In this document: one piece after another, positions 55,061-64,000 of the stretch
How positions within the stretch are numbered: the stretch's first letter is position 1
How the letters are laid out: every line of letters begins with the position of its first letter
NCBI GenBank assembly: GCA_963669155.1
Contig: OZ022580.1
Coordinates: forward strand, 19,181,736-19,245,735
Reading direction: 5' to 3'
Source: Arbacia lixula
Lineage: Eukaryota; Echinodermata; Echinoidea; Arbacioida; Arbaciidae
Length of the DNA: 64,000 nt
The notes under the pieces: model-generated
The model's input: the letters and a program-made list of their open reading frames with translations, nothing else
What the model was told of the DNA's origin: nothing
The model's database searches: none
Position numbers and translations under genes: made by a program

Positions 55061-55879
55061 CTGTGAGTGTAATATTGTAAGCCATAGGACACATGTTATC
55101 TTTAAAAGAAAACTACGAACGATGGATAGGCCTACATTTATATTAATTTAAGAGTAAACACTGATCAAATCACACGAATTGAAGTCTCATGAGCATCGAT
55201 GTCTCATAAGAAAGTATGAGTGAGATATATCACTGTAGCTGTTATATGATGAAACGGACAAATATATATCTTAGTATATGATATTGATACTACACCATCG
55301 CAGGGGGAAACTACATCGATGTCTGGTAATGATGTAAATGCTGTTGCTTCGGTCTCTGTGCGGTGATATCGGACACATATTTTTTTAAAGATTATTACGA
55401 ACAATATATAGACCTATACTCACTTTTATATTAACCTAGGAGTAACGGTTTTTCGGGAGATTTTTACATATCATTTATCACTACTTAGAACAGAAGGCTC
55501 ATCGAAACTTGTGTAGTAAATAACCATTGAATATTACATGGTATAACATTTCCTAAAACTTCGTAATCTCTTCTTAAAGTTAAAGAAATGAATTTGAAAT
55601 GATTATCCATATTCTGCCGTTAAATCAAAACATGTTATACAGGAAAGCTTAAAAGCAATTTAAGTACACTAAGTATGGATCACTACCATGATTGCTCTTT
55701 ACGAACCAGTAATGTTGACATTAGAATAATCTATTTCGTCCTTTCCGGCAGTGTCTTATGCACAACATTTGACTATAAAGACTTTTTAAAGATTATGGTG
55801 GTACGGACATGTAATCTATACATGTTACACGAGTAAGCTTTACGAGTAATACAGAGATACCACTCCACTTATTACGAAC

Positions 55880-56119
55880 CAGTAATGGTGACTTGGAATT
55901 CTTGTTCCGCGCTATTAGAGGAGTTGTCTACTGCGGTACAGACGACGTTTGTCACACCAAGAGGAAAGGTACTTCCCGAGGCCGGATTGCAGGTCACGGT
56001 AGGGGAGGAATCACAGTTGTCCATAGCAGTGACGCTGAATGATACTACAGCATCACAGGAGCCATCATCCGTAACTGCTGAGATGTTTTGCATGGCTGTG
56101 AATACCGGTGCCTCGTTAT
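55880..56119 (-). CDS. HYR exon 53, with a synonymous change
   Basis: Same domain, with the Cys22 TGT codon shared only with exon 33, 21,178 bp away. The intron below (55061-55879) also matches, apart from a private aatacagag near 55,851. Confidence 0.9.
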
Positions 56120-56938
56120 CTGTGAGTGTAATATTGTAAGCCATAGGACACATGTTATCTTTAAAAGAAAACTACGAACGATGGATAGACCTACATTTAT
56201 ATTAATTTAAGAGTAAACACTGATCAAATCACACGAATTGAAGTCTCATGAGCATCGATGTCTCATAAGAAAGTATGAGTGAGATATATCACTGTAGCTG
56301 TTATATGATGAAACGGACAAATATATATCTTAGTATATGATATTGATACTACACCATCGCAGGGGGAAACTACATCGATGTCTGGTAATGATGTAAATGC
56401 TGTTGCTTCGGTCTCTGTGCGGTGATATCGGACACATATTTTTTTAAAGATAATTACGAACAATATATAGACCTATACTCACTTTTATATTAACCTAGGA
56501 GTAACGGTTTTTCGGGAGATTTTTACATATCATTTATCACTACTTAGAACAGAAGGCTCATCGAAACTTGTGTAGTAAATAACCATTGAATATTACATGG
56601 TATAACATTTCCTAAAACTTCGTAATCTCTTCTTAAAGTTAAAGAAATGAATTTGAAATGATTATCCATATTCTGCCGTTAAATCAAAACATGTTATACA
56701 GGAAAGCTTAAAAGCAATTTAAGTACACTAAGTATGGATCACTACCATGATTGCTCTTTACGAACCAGTAATGTTGACATTAGAATAATCTATTTCGTCC
56801 TTTCCGGCAGTGTCTTATGCACAACATTTGACTATAAAGACTTTTTAAAGATTATGGTGGTACGGACATGTAATCTATACATGTTACACGAGTAAGCTTT
56901 ACCAGTAATAAAGAGATACCACTCCACTTATTACGAAC

Positions 56939-57178
56939 CAGTAATGGTGACTTGGAATTCTTGTTCCGCGCTATTAGAGGAGTTGTCTACTGCGGTACAG
57001 ACGACGTTTGTCACACCAAGAGGAAAGGTACTTCCCGAGGCCGGATTGCAGGTCACGGTAGGGGAGGAATCACAGTTGTCCATAGCAGTGACGCTGAATG
57101 ATACTACAGCATCGCAGGAGCCATCATCCGTAACTGCTGAGATGTTTTGCATGGCTGTGAATACCGGTGCCTCGTTAT
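56939..57178 (-). CDS. HYR exon 54
   Basis: Same domain. The intron below (56120-56938) has gatagacctac and aaagataatt and corresponds to that of exon 34. Confidence 0.9.
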
Positions 57179-57997
57179 CTGTGAGTGTAATATTGTAAGC
57201 CATAGGACACATGTTATCTTTAAAAGAAAACTACAACCGATGGATAGACCTACATTTATATTAATTTAAGAGTAAACACTGATCAAATCACATGAATTGA
57301 AGTCTCATGAGCATCGATGTCTCATAAGAAAGTATTTGTGAGATATATCACTATAGCTGTTATATGATGAAACGGACAAATATATATCTTAGTATATTAT
57401 ATTGATACTACACTATCGCAGGGGGAAACTACATCGATGTTTGGTAATGATGTAAATGCTGTTGCTTCGGTCTCTGTGCGGTGATATCGGACACATATTT
57501 TTTAAAGATAATTACGAACAATATATAGACCTATATTCACTTTTACATTAACCTAGGAGTAACGGTTTTTCGGGAGATTTTTACATATCATTTATCACTA
57601 CTTAGAACAGAAGGCTCATCGAAACTTGTGTAGTAAATAACCATTAAATATAACAAGGTATAACAGTTCCTCAAACTTACGTAATCTGTTCTTAAAGTTA
57701 AAGAAATGAATTTGAAATGATTATCCGTATTCTGCCGTTAAATCAAAACATGTTATACAGGAAAGCTTAAAAGCAAGTCAAGTAGACTGAGTATGGATCA
57801 CTACCATGATTGCTCTTTACGAACCAGTAATGTTGACATTAGAATAATCTATTTCGTCCTTTCCGGCAGTGTCTTATGCACAACATTTGACTATAAAGAC
57901 TTTTTAAAGATTATGGTGGTACGGACATCTAATCTATACATGTTACACGAGTAAGCTTTACGAGTAATAAAGAGATACCACTCCACTTATTACGAAC

Positions 57998-58237
57998 CAG
58001 TAATGGTGACTTGGAATTCTTGTTCCGCGCTATTAGAGGAGTTGTCTACTGCGGTACAGACGACGTTTGTCACACCAAGAGGAAAGGTACTTCCCGAGGC
58101 CGGATTGCAGGTCACGGTAGGGGAGGAATCACAGTTGTCCATAGCAGTGACGCTGAATGATACTACAGCATCGCAGGAGCCATCATCCGTAACTGCTGAG
58201 ATGTTTTGCATGGCTGTGAATACCGGTGCCTCGTTAT
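57998..58237 (-). CDS. HYR exon 55
   Basis: Same domain. The intron below (57179-57997) is the B sub-type with cactatcgcag, as below exon 35. It differs near the exon (acgagtaat in place of accagtaat), which marks the right end of the copied block. Confidence 0.9.
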
Positions 58238-59056
58238 CTGTGAGTGTAATATTGTAAGCCATAGGACACATGTTATCTTTAAAAGAAAACTACGAACGAT
58301 GGATAGGCCTACATTTATATTAATTTAAGAGTAAACACTGATCAAATCACACGAATTGAAGTCTCATGAGCATCGATGTCTCATAAGAAAGTATGAGTGA
58401 GATATATCACTGTAGCTGTTATATGATGAAACGGACAAATATATATCTTAGTATATGATATTGATACTACACCATCGCAGGGGGAAACTACATCGATGTC
58501 TGGTAATGATGTAAATGCTGTTGCTTCGGTCTCTGTGCGGTGATATCGGACACATATTTTTTTAAAGATTATTACGAACAATATATAGACCTATACTCAC
58601 TTTTATATTAACCTAGGAGTAACGGTTTTTCGGGAGATTTTTACATATCATTTATCACTACTTAGAACAGAAGGCTCATCGAAACTTGTGTAGTAAATAA
58701 CCATTGAATATTACATGGTATAACATTTCCTAAAACTTCGTAATCTCTTCTTAAAGTTAAAGAAATGAATTTGAAATGATTATCCATATTCTGCCGTTAA
58801 ATCAAAACATGTTATACAGGAAAGCTTAAAAGCAATTTAAGTACACTAAGTATGGATCACTACCATGATTGCTCTTTACGAACCAGTAATGTTGACATTA
58901 GAATAATCTATTTCGTCCTTTCCGGCAGTGTCTTATGCACAACATTTGACTATAAAGACTTTTTAAAGATTATGGTGGTACGGACATGTAATCTATACAT
59001 GTTACACGAGTAAGCTTTACCAGTAATAAAGAGATACCACTCCACTTATTACGAAC

Positions 59057-59296
59057 CAGTAATGGTGACTTGGAATTCTTGTTCCGCGCTATTAGAGGAG
59101 TTGTCTACTGCGGTACAGACGACGTTTGTCACACCAAGAGGAAAGGTACTTCCCGAGGCCGGATTGCAGGTCACGGTAGGGGAGGAATCACAGTTGTCCA
59201 TAGCAGTGACGCTGAATGATACTACAGCATCGCAGGAGCCATCATCCGTAACTGCTGAGATGTTTTGCATGGCTGTGAATACCGGTGCCTCGTTAT
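59057..59296 (-). CDS. HYR exon 56
   Basis: Same domain. The intron below (58238-59056) is haplotype A with aaagattatt. It lacks the ggatcattacc and gagttagc markers of exon 36, so the long duplication does not reach this unit. Confidence 0.9.
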
Positions 59297-60116
59297 CTGT
59301 GAGTGTAATATTGTAAGCCATAGGACACATGTTATCTTTAAAAGAAAACTACGAACGATGGATAGGCCTACATTTATATTAATTTAAGAGTAAACACTGA
59401 TCAAATCACACGAATTGAAGTCTCATGAGCATCGATGTCTCATAAGAAAGTATGAGTGAGATATATCACTGTAGCTGTTATATGATGAAACGGACAAATA
59501 TATATCTTAGTATATGATATTGATACTACACCATCGCAGGGGGAAACTACATCGATGTCTGGTAATGATGTAAATGCTGTTGCTTCGGTCTCTGTGCGGT
59601 GATATCGGACACATATTTTTTTAAAGATAATTACGAACAATATATAGACCTATACTCACTTTTATATTAACCTAGGAGTAACGGTTTTTCGGGAGATTTT
59701 TACATATCATTTATCACTACTTAGAACAGAAGGCTCATCGAAACTTGTGTAGTAAATAACTATTAAATATAACAAGGTATAACAGTTCCTCAAACTTACG
59801 TAATCTGTTCTTAAAGTTAAAGAAATGAATTTGAAATGATTATCCGTATTCTGCCGTTAAATCAAAACATGTTATACAGGAAAGCTTAAAAGCAAGTCAA
59901 GTAGACTGAGTATGGATCACTACCATGATTGCTCTTTACGAACCAGTAATGTTGACATTAGAATAATCTATTTCGTCCTTTCCGGCAGTGTCTTATGCAC
60001 AACATTTGACTATAAAGACTTTTTAAAGATTATGGTGGTACGGACATCTAATCTATACATGTTACACGAGTAAGCTTTACCAGTAATAAAGAGATACCAC
60101 TCCACTTATTACGAAC

Positions 60117-60356
60117 CAGTAATGGTGACTTGGAATTCTTGTTCCGCGCTATTAGAGGAGTTGTCTACTGCGGTACAGACGACGTTTGTCACACCAAGAG
60201 GAAAGGTACTTCCCGAGGCCGGATTGCAGGTCACGGTAGGGGAGGAATCACAGTTGTCCATAGCAGTGACGCTGAATGATACTACAGCATCGCAGGAGCC
60301 ATCATCCGTAACTGCTGAGATGTTTTGCATGGCTGTGAATACCGGTGCCTCGTTAT
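60117..60356 (-). CDS. HYR exon 57
   Basis: Same domain. The intron below (59297-60116, 820 bp) has an A left half and a B right half (taactattaaatataacaa), like the intron below exon 2 at the other end of the window. Confidence 0.9.
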
Positions 60357-61175
60357 CTGTGAGTGTAATATTGTAAGCCATAGGACACATGTTATCTTTA
60401 AAAGAAAACTACAACCGATGGATAGGCCTACATTTATATTAATTTAAGAGTAAACACTGATCAAATCACATGAATTGAAGTCTCATGAGCATCGATGTCT
60501 CATAAGAAAGTATGAGTGAGATATATCACAATAGCTGTTATATGATGAAACGGACAAATATATATCTTAGTATATGATATTGATACTACACCATCGCAGG
60601 GGGAAACTACATCGATGTCTGGTAATGATGTAAATGCTGTTGCTTCGGTCTCTGTGCGGTGATATCGGACACATATTTTTTAAAGATAATTACGAACAAT
60701 ATATAGACCTATATTCACTTTTACATTAACCTAGGAGTAACGGTTTTTCGGGAGATTTTTACATATCATTTATCACTACTTAGAACAGAAGGCTCATCGA
60801 AACTTGTGTAGTAAATAACCATTAAATATTACAAGGTATAACAGTTCCTCAAACTTACGTAATCTGTTCTTAAAGTTAAAGAAATGAATTTGAAATGATT
60901 ATCCGTATTCTGCCGTTAAATCAAAACATGTTATACAGGAAAGCTTAAAAGCAAGTCAAGTAGACTGAGTATGGATCACTACCATGATTGCTCTTTACGA
61001 ACCAGTAATCTTGACATAAGAATAATCTATTTCGTCCTTTCCGGCAGTGTCTTATGCACAACATTTGACTATAAAGACTTTTTAAAGATTATGGTGGTAC
61101 GGACATGTAATCTATACATGTTACACGAGTAAGCTTTACGAGTAATAAAGAGATACCACTCCACTTATTACGAAC

Positions 61176-61415
61176 CAGTAATGGTGACTTGGAATTCTTG
61201 TTCCGCGCTATTAGAGGAGTTGTCTACTGCGGTACAGACGACGTTTGTCACACCAAGAGGAAAGGTACTTCCCGAGGCCGGATTGCAGGTCACGGTAGGG
61301 GAGGAATCACAGTTGTCCATAGCAGTGACGCTGAATGATACTACAGCATCGCAGGAGCCATCATCCGTAACTGCTGAGATGTTTTGCATGGCTGTGAATA
61401 CCGGTGCCTCGTTAT
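61176..61415 (-). CDS. HYR exon 58
   Basis: Same domain. The intron below (60357-61175) is haplotype B with aatcttgacataag, as below exons 4 and 8, and a private cacaatagc near 60,530. Confidence 0.9.
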
Positions 61416-62234
61416 CTGTGAGTGTAATATTGTAAGCCATAGGACACATGTTATCTTTAAAAGAAAACTACGAACGATGGATAGGCCTACATTTATATTA
61501 ATTTAAGAGTAAACACTGATCAAATCACACGAATTGAAGTCTCATGAGCATCGATGTCTCATAAGAAAGTATGAGTGAGATATATCACTGTAGCTGTTAT
61601 ATGATGAAACGGACAAATATATATCTTAGTATATGATATTGATACTACACCATCGCAGGGGGAAACTACATCGATGTCTGGTAATGATGTAAATGCTGTT
61701 GCTTCGGTCTCTGTGCGGTGATATCGGACACATATTTTTTTAAAGATTATTACGAACAATATATAGACCTATACTCACTTTTATATTAACCTAGGAGTAA
61801 CGGTTTTTCGGGAGATTTTTACATATCATTTATCACTACTTAGAACAGAAGGCTCATCGAAACTTGTGTAGTAAATAACCATTGAATATTACATGGTATA
61901 ACATTTCCTAAAACTTCGTAATCTCTTCTTAAAGTTAAAGAAATGAATTTGAAATGATTATCCATATTCTGCCGTTAAATCAAAACATGTTATACAGGAA
62001 AGCTTAAAAGCAATTTAAGTACACTAAGTATGGATCACTACCATGATTGCTCTTTACGAACCAGTAATGTTGACATTAGAATAATCTATTTCGTCCTTTC
62101 CGGCAGTGTCTTATGCACAACATTTGACTATAAAGACTTTTTAAAGATTATGGTGGTACGGACATCTAATCTATACATGTTACACGAGTAAGCTTTACCA
62201 GTAATAAAGAGATACCACTCCACTTATTACGAAC

Positions 62235-62474
62235 CAGTAATGGTGACTTGGAATTCTTGTTCCGCGCTATTAGAGGAGTTGTCTACTGCGGTACAGACGA
62301 CGTTTGTCACACCAAGAGGAAAGGTACTTCCCGAGGCCGGATTGCAGGTCACGGTAGGGGAGGAATCACAGTTGTCCATAGCAGTGACGCTGAATGATAC
62401 TACAGCATCGCAGGAGCCATTATCCGTAACTGCTGAGATGTTTTGCATGGCTGTGAATACCGGTGCCTCGTCAT
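62235..62474 (-). CDS. HYR exon 59, transitional
   Basis: The domain differs from the array consensus at two residues, N2D and D19N, caused by changes at 62,472 and 62,421. Both bases are those of the diverged exon 60, so this exon is where the homogenised array meets its old edge. The intron below (61416-62234) is a normal haplotype A copy. Confidence 0.9.
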
Positions 62475-62690
62475 CTGTGAGTGTAATATTGTAAGCCATA
62501 GGACACATGTTATCTTTAAAAGAAAACTACGAACGATGGATAGGCCTACGTCTATATTAACCTAAGAGTACACATTGATCAAATCACAGAAATTGAACTC
62601 TCATGAGCATCGATGTCTCATAAGAAAGTGTGAGTAAAATATATCACTATAGTTGTAATATGATGAGACGGAACAATATGTATTTTAGTA

Positions 62691-62768
62691 TGTTATAGTG
62701 ATACTACAGCATCGCAGGGGAAACTACATCGATGTCTGGTAATGATGTAAATGCTGGTGCTTCAATCT
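62691..62768 (-). pseudogene. Diverged copy of the intronic 5'-half HYR relic
   Basis: After a CACAG-type acceptor (AG at 62,770-62,769) the frame reads E-I-E-A-P-A-F-T-S. The HYR proline, changed to Thr in the other units, is still present. Bases 62,699-62,718 match the live exon exactly for 20 bases (972-991 in exon 1). One G is missing from the ggggg run of other units, so the frame breaks and soon meets TAG. This copy is the clearest evidence that the relic was once a real HYR exon. Confidence 0.8.
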
Positions 62769-63120
62769 CTGTGTGGTGATATCGAAAATATTTTTTTAAA
62801 GATTATTACGAACAATATAAATAGACCTATATTCACTTTTACATTAACCTAGGAGTAACGTTTTTTCGGGAGAATTTTACCATATCATTGATCACTATAT
62901 GGAAAAGAAGGCTCATCAATCTTGTGTAGTAAATAACCATTAAATATTACAAGGTATAACAGTTCCTCAAACTTACTTAATCCCTTCTGAAAGGTAAAGA
63001 AATTAAATTGAAATGATTATCTATATTCAGCCGTTAAATTAAAATATGTTATACAGGAAAGCATAAAAGCAATTCAAGTAGATTGAGTTTGGATCACTAC
63101 ATTGATTGCTCTTTAGGAAC

Positions 63121-63199
63121 CAGTAATGTTGACATTAGAATAATCTATTCCGTCCTTTCCGGCAGTGTCTTATGGACAACATTTGACTATAAAGACTTT
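63121..63199 (-). pseudogene. Diverged copy of the intronic 3'-half HYR relic
   Basis: Same 26-codon relic as at 639-717, including the in-frame TAA, so the stop predates the amplification of the array. Its donor has decayed to GTTCCT, while the live exons keep GTTCGT. Confidence 0.72.
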
Positions 63200-63291
63200 T
63201 TAAAGATTATGGTAGTACGAATATCTAATCTACATGTTACTCGAGTAAGCTTTACCAGTAATAAAGAGATACCACTCCACTTATTACGAAC

Positions 63292-63531
63292 CAGTAATGG
63301 TGACTTGGAATTCTTGTTGAGCGCTATTAGAGGAGTTGTCTACTGCGGTACAGACGACGTTTGTCACACCAAGAGGAAAGGTACTTCCCGAGGCCGGATT
63401 GCAGGTCACGGTAGGGGAGGAATCACAGTTGTCCATAGCAGTGACAGTGAAAGTTACAGCAGCACTGCAATTGCCATTATCCGTAACTGCTGAGATGTTT
63501 TGTATGGCTGTGAATACCGGTGCCTCGTCAT
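63292..63531 (-). CDS. HYR exon 60, the most diverged and most 5' in the gene
   Basis: Open 240-bp phase 1-1 exon with acceptor cgcccacag and donor GTTCGT. Nine residues differ from the consensus: N2D, M10I, D19N, S21N, D23S, V25A, S27T, S29T and E72Q. All four cysteines remain, and an N-C-S sequon appears at 21-23. The differences cluster in the first part of the domain and at residue 72. Bases 63,321-63,445 are identical to the array consensus, synonymous sites included, although the introns on both sides are diverged. A gene-conversion tract from the array is likely. Transcription would enter the array through this exon. Confidence 0.9.
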
Positions 63532-63727
63532 CTGTGGGCGTAATATTGTAAACCATAGGACATAGGTTATCTTTAAAAGAAAACTACAAACGATGGATAG
63601 GCCTACATCTATATTAACCTAAGAGTAAAAATTGATCAAATCACATAAAATTGAAATCTCTTGAGCATCGACATCTCTTAAGAAAGTATGAGTGAGATAT
63701 ATCACTATAGTTGTTATATGGTGAGAC
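63532..63727 (-). other. Partial intron at the right edge of the array
   Basis: Diverged copy of the intron segment that lies upstream of each HYR acceptor, from taatattgtaaaccatagg to about gttatatggtgagac. It follows the unit order until about 63,727, just before the position of the 5'-half relic, and then stops matching. Confidence 0.85.
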
Positions 63728-64000
63728 TGCGAGCAGTGCGCGTTGCATTTCTTTCCAGCTGCTTTTTGCGTTTTCAGTGGGAAATTATTGAGCTCGCTAC
63801 GGGAACTCCCGCGGTGTTGCGGCCGAGGCGCAACTTGGAATTCCGTTGATTTGCCCAAGCTGCAGGAAATTAGCGGGCGTAAATTAGTGCATAATGCGTG
63901 TCGCGCATTTACCCGGAATGAACCGATATCGAGACAGACGGAAAAGGGTGACTATTTTTGTTCTGGTTTTGTTTTACAAAAGGGATATACAACAAATACA
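63728..64000. other. Unique flank of unknown nature
   Basis: No similarity to the repeat unit. It is visibly richer in GC and CpG (for example gcgcgttgc, cccgcggtg, ttgcggccgaggcg) up to about 63,930, then turns T- and A-rich (gttctggttttgttttac). I recognise no domain, RNA gene or known element. It could be ordinary intron of the parent gene or an inserted element whose other end is outside the window. A minus-strand open frame that crosses 63,727 joins it to repeat intron and is not a gene. Confidence 0.5.

Larger units (their letters stand above)
48930..57960. repeat. Block of about 9 kb, right copy
   Basis: Partner of the block at 27,751-36,782. Its left end falls inside the intron below exon 47, where B markers switch to A markers. 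Its right end falls just before exon 55, where acgagtaat replaces accagtaat. Confidence 0.82.
62475..63291 (-). other. Diverged intron between exons 60 and 59
   Basis: Homologous to the other introns along its whole length (817 bp) but with many substitutions and small indels. Its right half is mostly B-like (cattaaatattacaagg). It holds older copies of both HYR relics, annotated at 62,691-62,768 and 63,121-63,199. No other gene is visible. Confidence 0.85.
1..63727 (-). repeat. Tandem array of 60 units of about 1,059 bp, each with one HYR exon
   Basis: Direct reading shows the same unit 60 times in one orientation. Exon-to-exon spacing is 1,059 bp in most cases, with 1,057, 1,058, 1,060 and one 1,069 caused by small intron indels. 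The first base of the window matches unit position 1,061, so the array runs on to the left. The right end is a real edge: the last unit and a half is diverged and homology stops at about 63,727. Each unit is one 240-bp HYR exon plus an intron of about 819 bp on the minus strand. Shared small variants at regular offsets show that multi-unit blocks were duplicated. Collapse or expansion of the array by the assembler cannot be excluded, but the many private and block-shared variants argue that most units are real. Confidence 0.97.

Noticed and set aside
1-63727. Non-coding satellite DNA
   Set aside because: The period is long, the exon frame is open in all 60 copies, and the HYR cysteines, proline and glycine positions are kept even in the diverged edge unit.
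1-63727. CRISPR array or bacterial repeat protein
   Set aside because: No short repeat-spacer pattern is present. The coding parts are 240-bp pieces separated by stop-filled introns with splice borders, which is not prokaryotic.
63801-63810. gggaactccc, which fits a kappa-B type site
   Set aside because: A single 10-base match is expected by chance in sequence of this composition, and there is no promoter context.
63619-63858. Minus-strand frame of 79 codons across the array edge
   Set aside because: It joins unique flank to repeat intron across the 63,727 breakpoint, and I see no domain, so it is a chance frame.

Overview
This window is almost entirely one tandem array from a eukaryotic gene. 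From base 1 to about 63,727 the sequence repeats with a period of about 1,059 bp. Each period holds one 240-bp exon on the minus strand that encodes a single 80-residue HYR (hyalin repeat) domain, followed by an intron of about 819 bp. I count 60 such exons. All 60 are open, 240 bp long, and bounded by a CAG acceptor and a GT donor in phase 1, so they join in any number without a frame change. Transcription runs right to left, from exon 60 to exon 1 as numbered here. The array continues beyond the left edge. The window alone would encode at least 4,800 residues of nearly identical extracellular HYR modules. The split genes and tandem phase-1 HYR exons suggest a metazoan. Sea-urchin hyalin is the best-known protein with many HYR repeats, so an invertebrate deuterostome is my best guess, but the sequence does not prove it.

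Layout: bases 1-811 are an intron whose upstream exon lies just off the left edge. Exons 1-58 (812-61,415) are almost identical. Exon 59 (62,235-62,474) is transitional. Exon 60 (63,292-63,531) and its introns are the diverged edge of the array. Repeat homology stops at about 63,727. The last 273 bp are a more GC-rich sequence that I cannot identify.

The introns fall into two main haplotypes (A and B), with further variants arranged in higher-order patterns: 2-, 3- and 4-unit duplications, a block repeated 9,532 bp away, and a block of about 9 kb repeated 21,178-21,179 bp away. This is what unequal crossing-over and gene conversion would leave. The exon is essentially invariant even at synonymous sites between A and B units.

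The most interesting structure is hidden in the introns. Every intron carries two decayed partial HYR exons. One is a 5' half with an acceptor-like CACAG still in phase 1. The other is a 3' half with the same donor as the live exon but with an in-frame stop. The present 1,059-bp unit therefore seems to descend from a larger unit with two or three HYR exons, only one of which survived and was then amplified.
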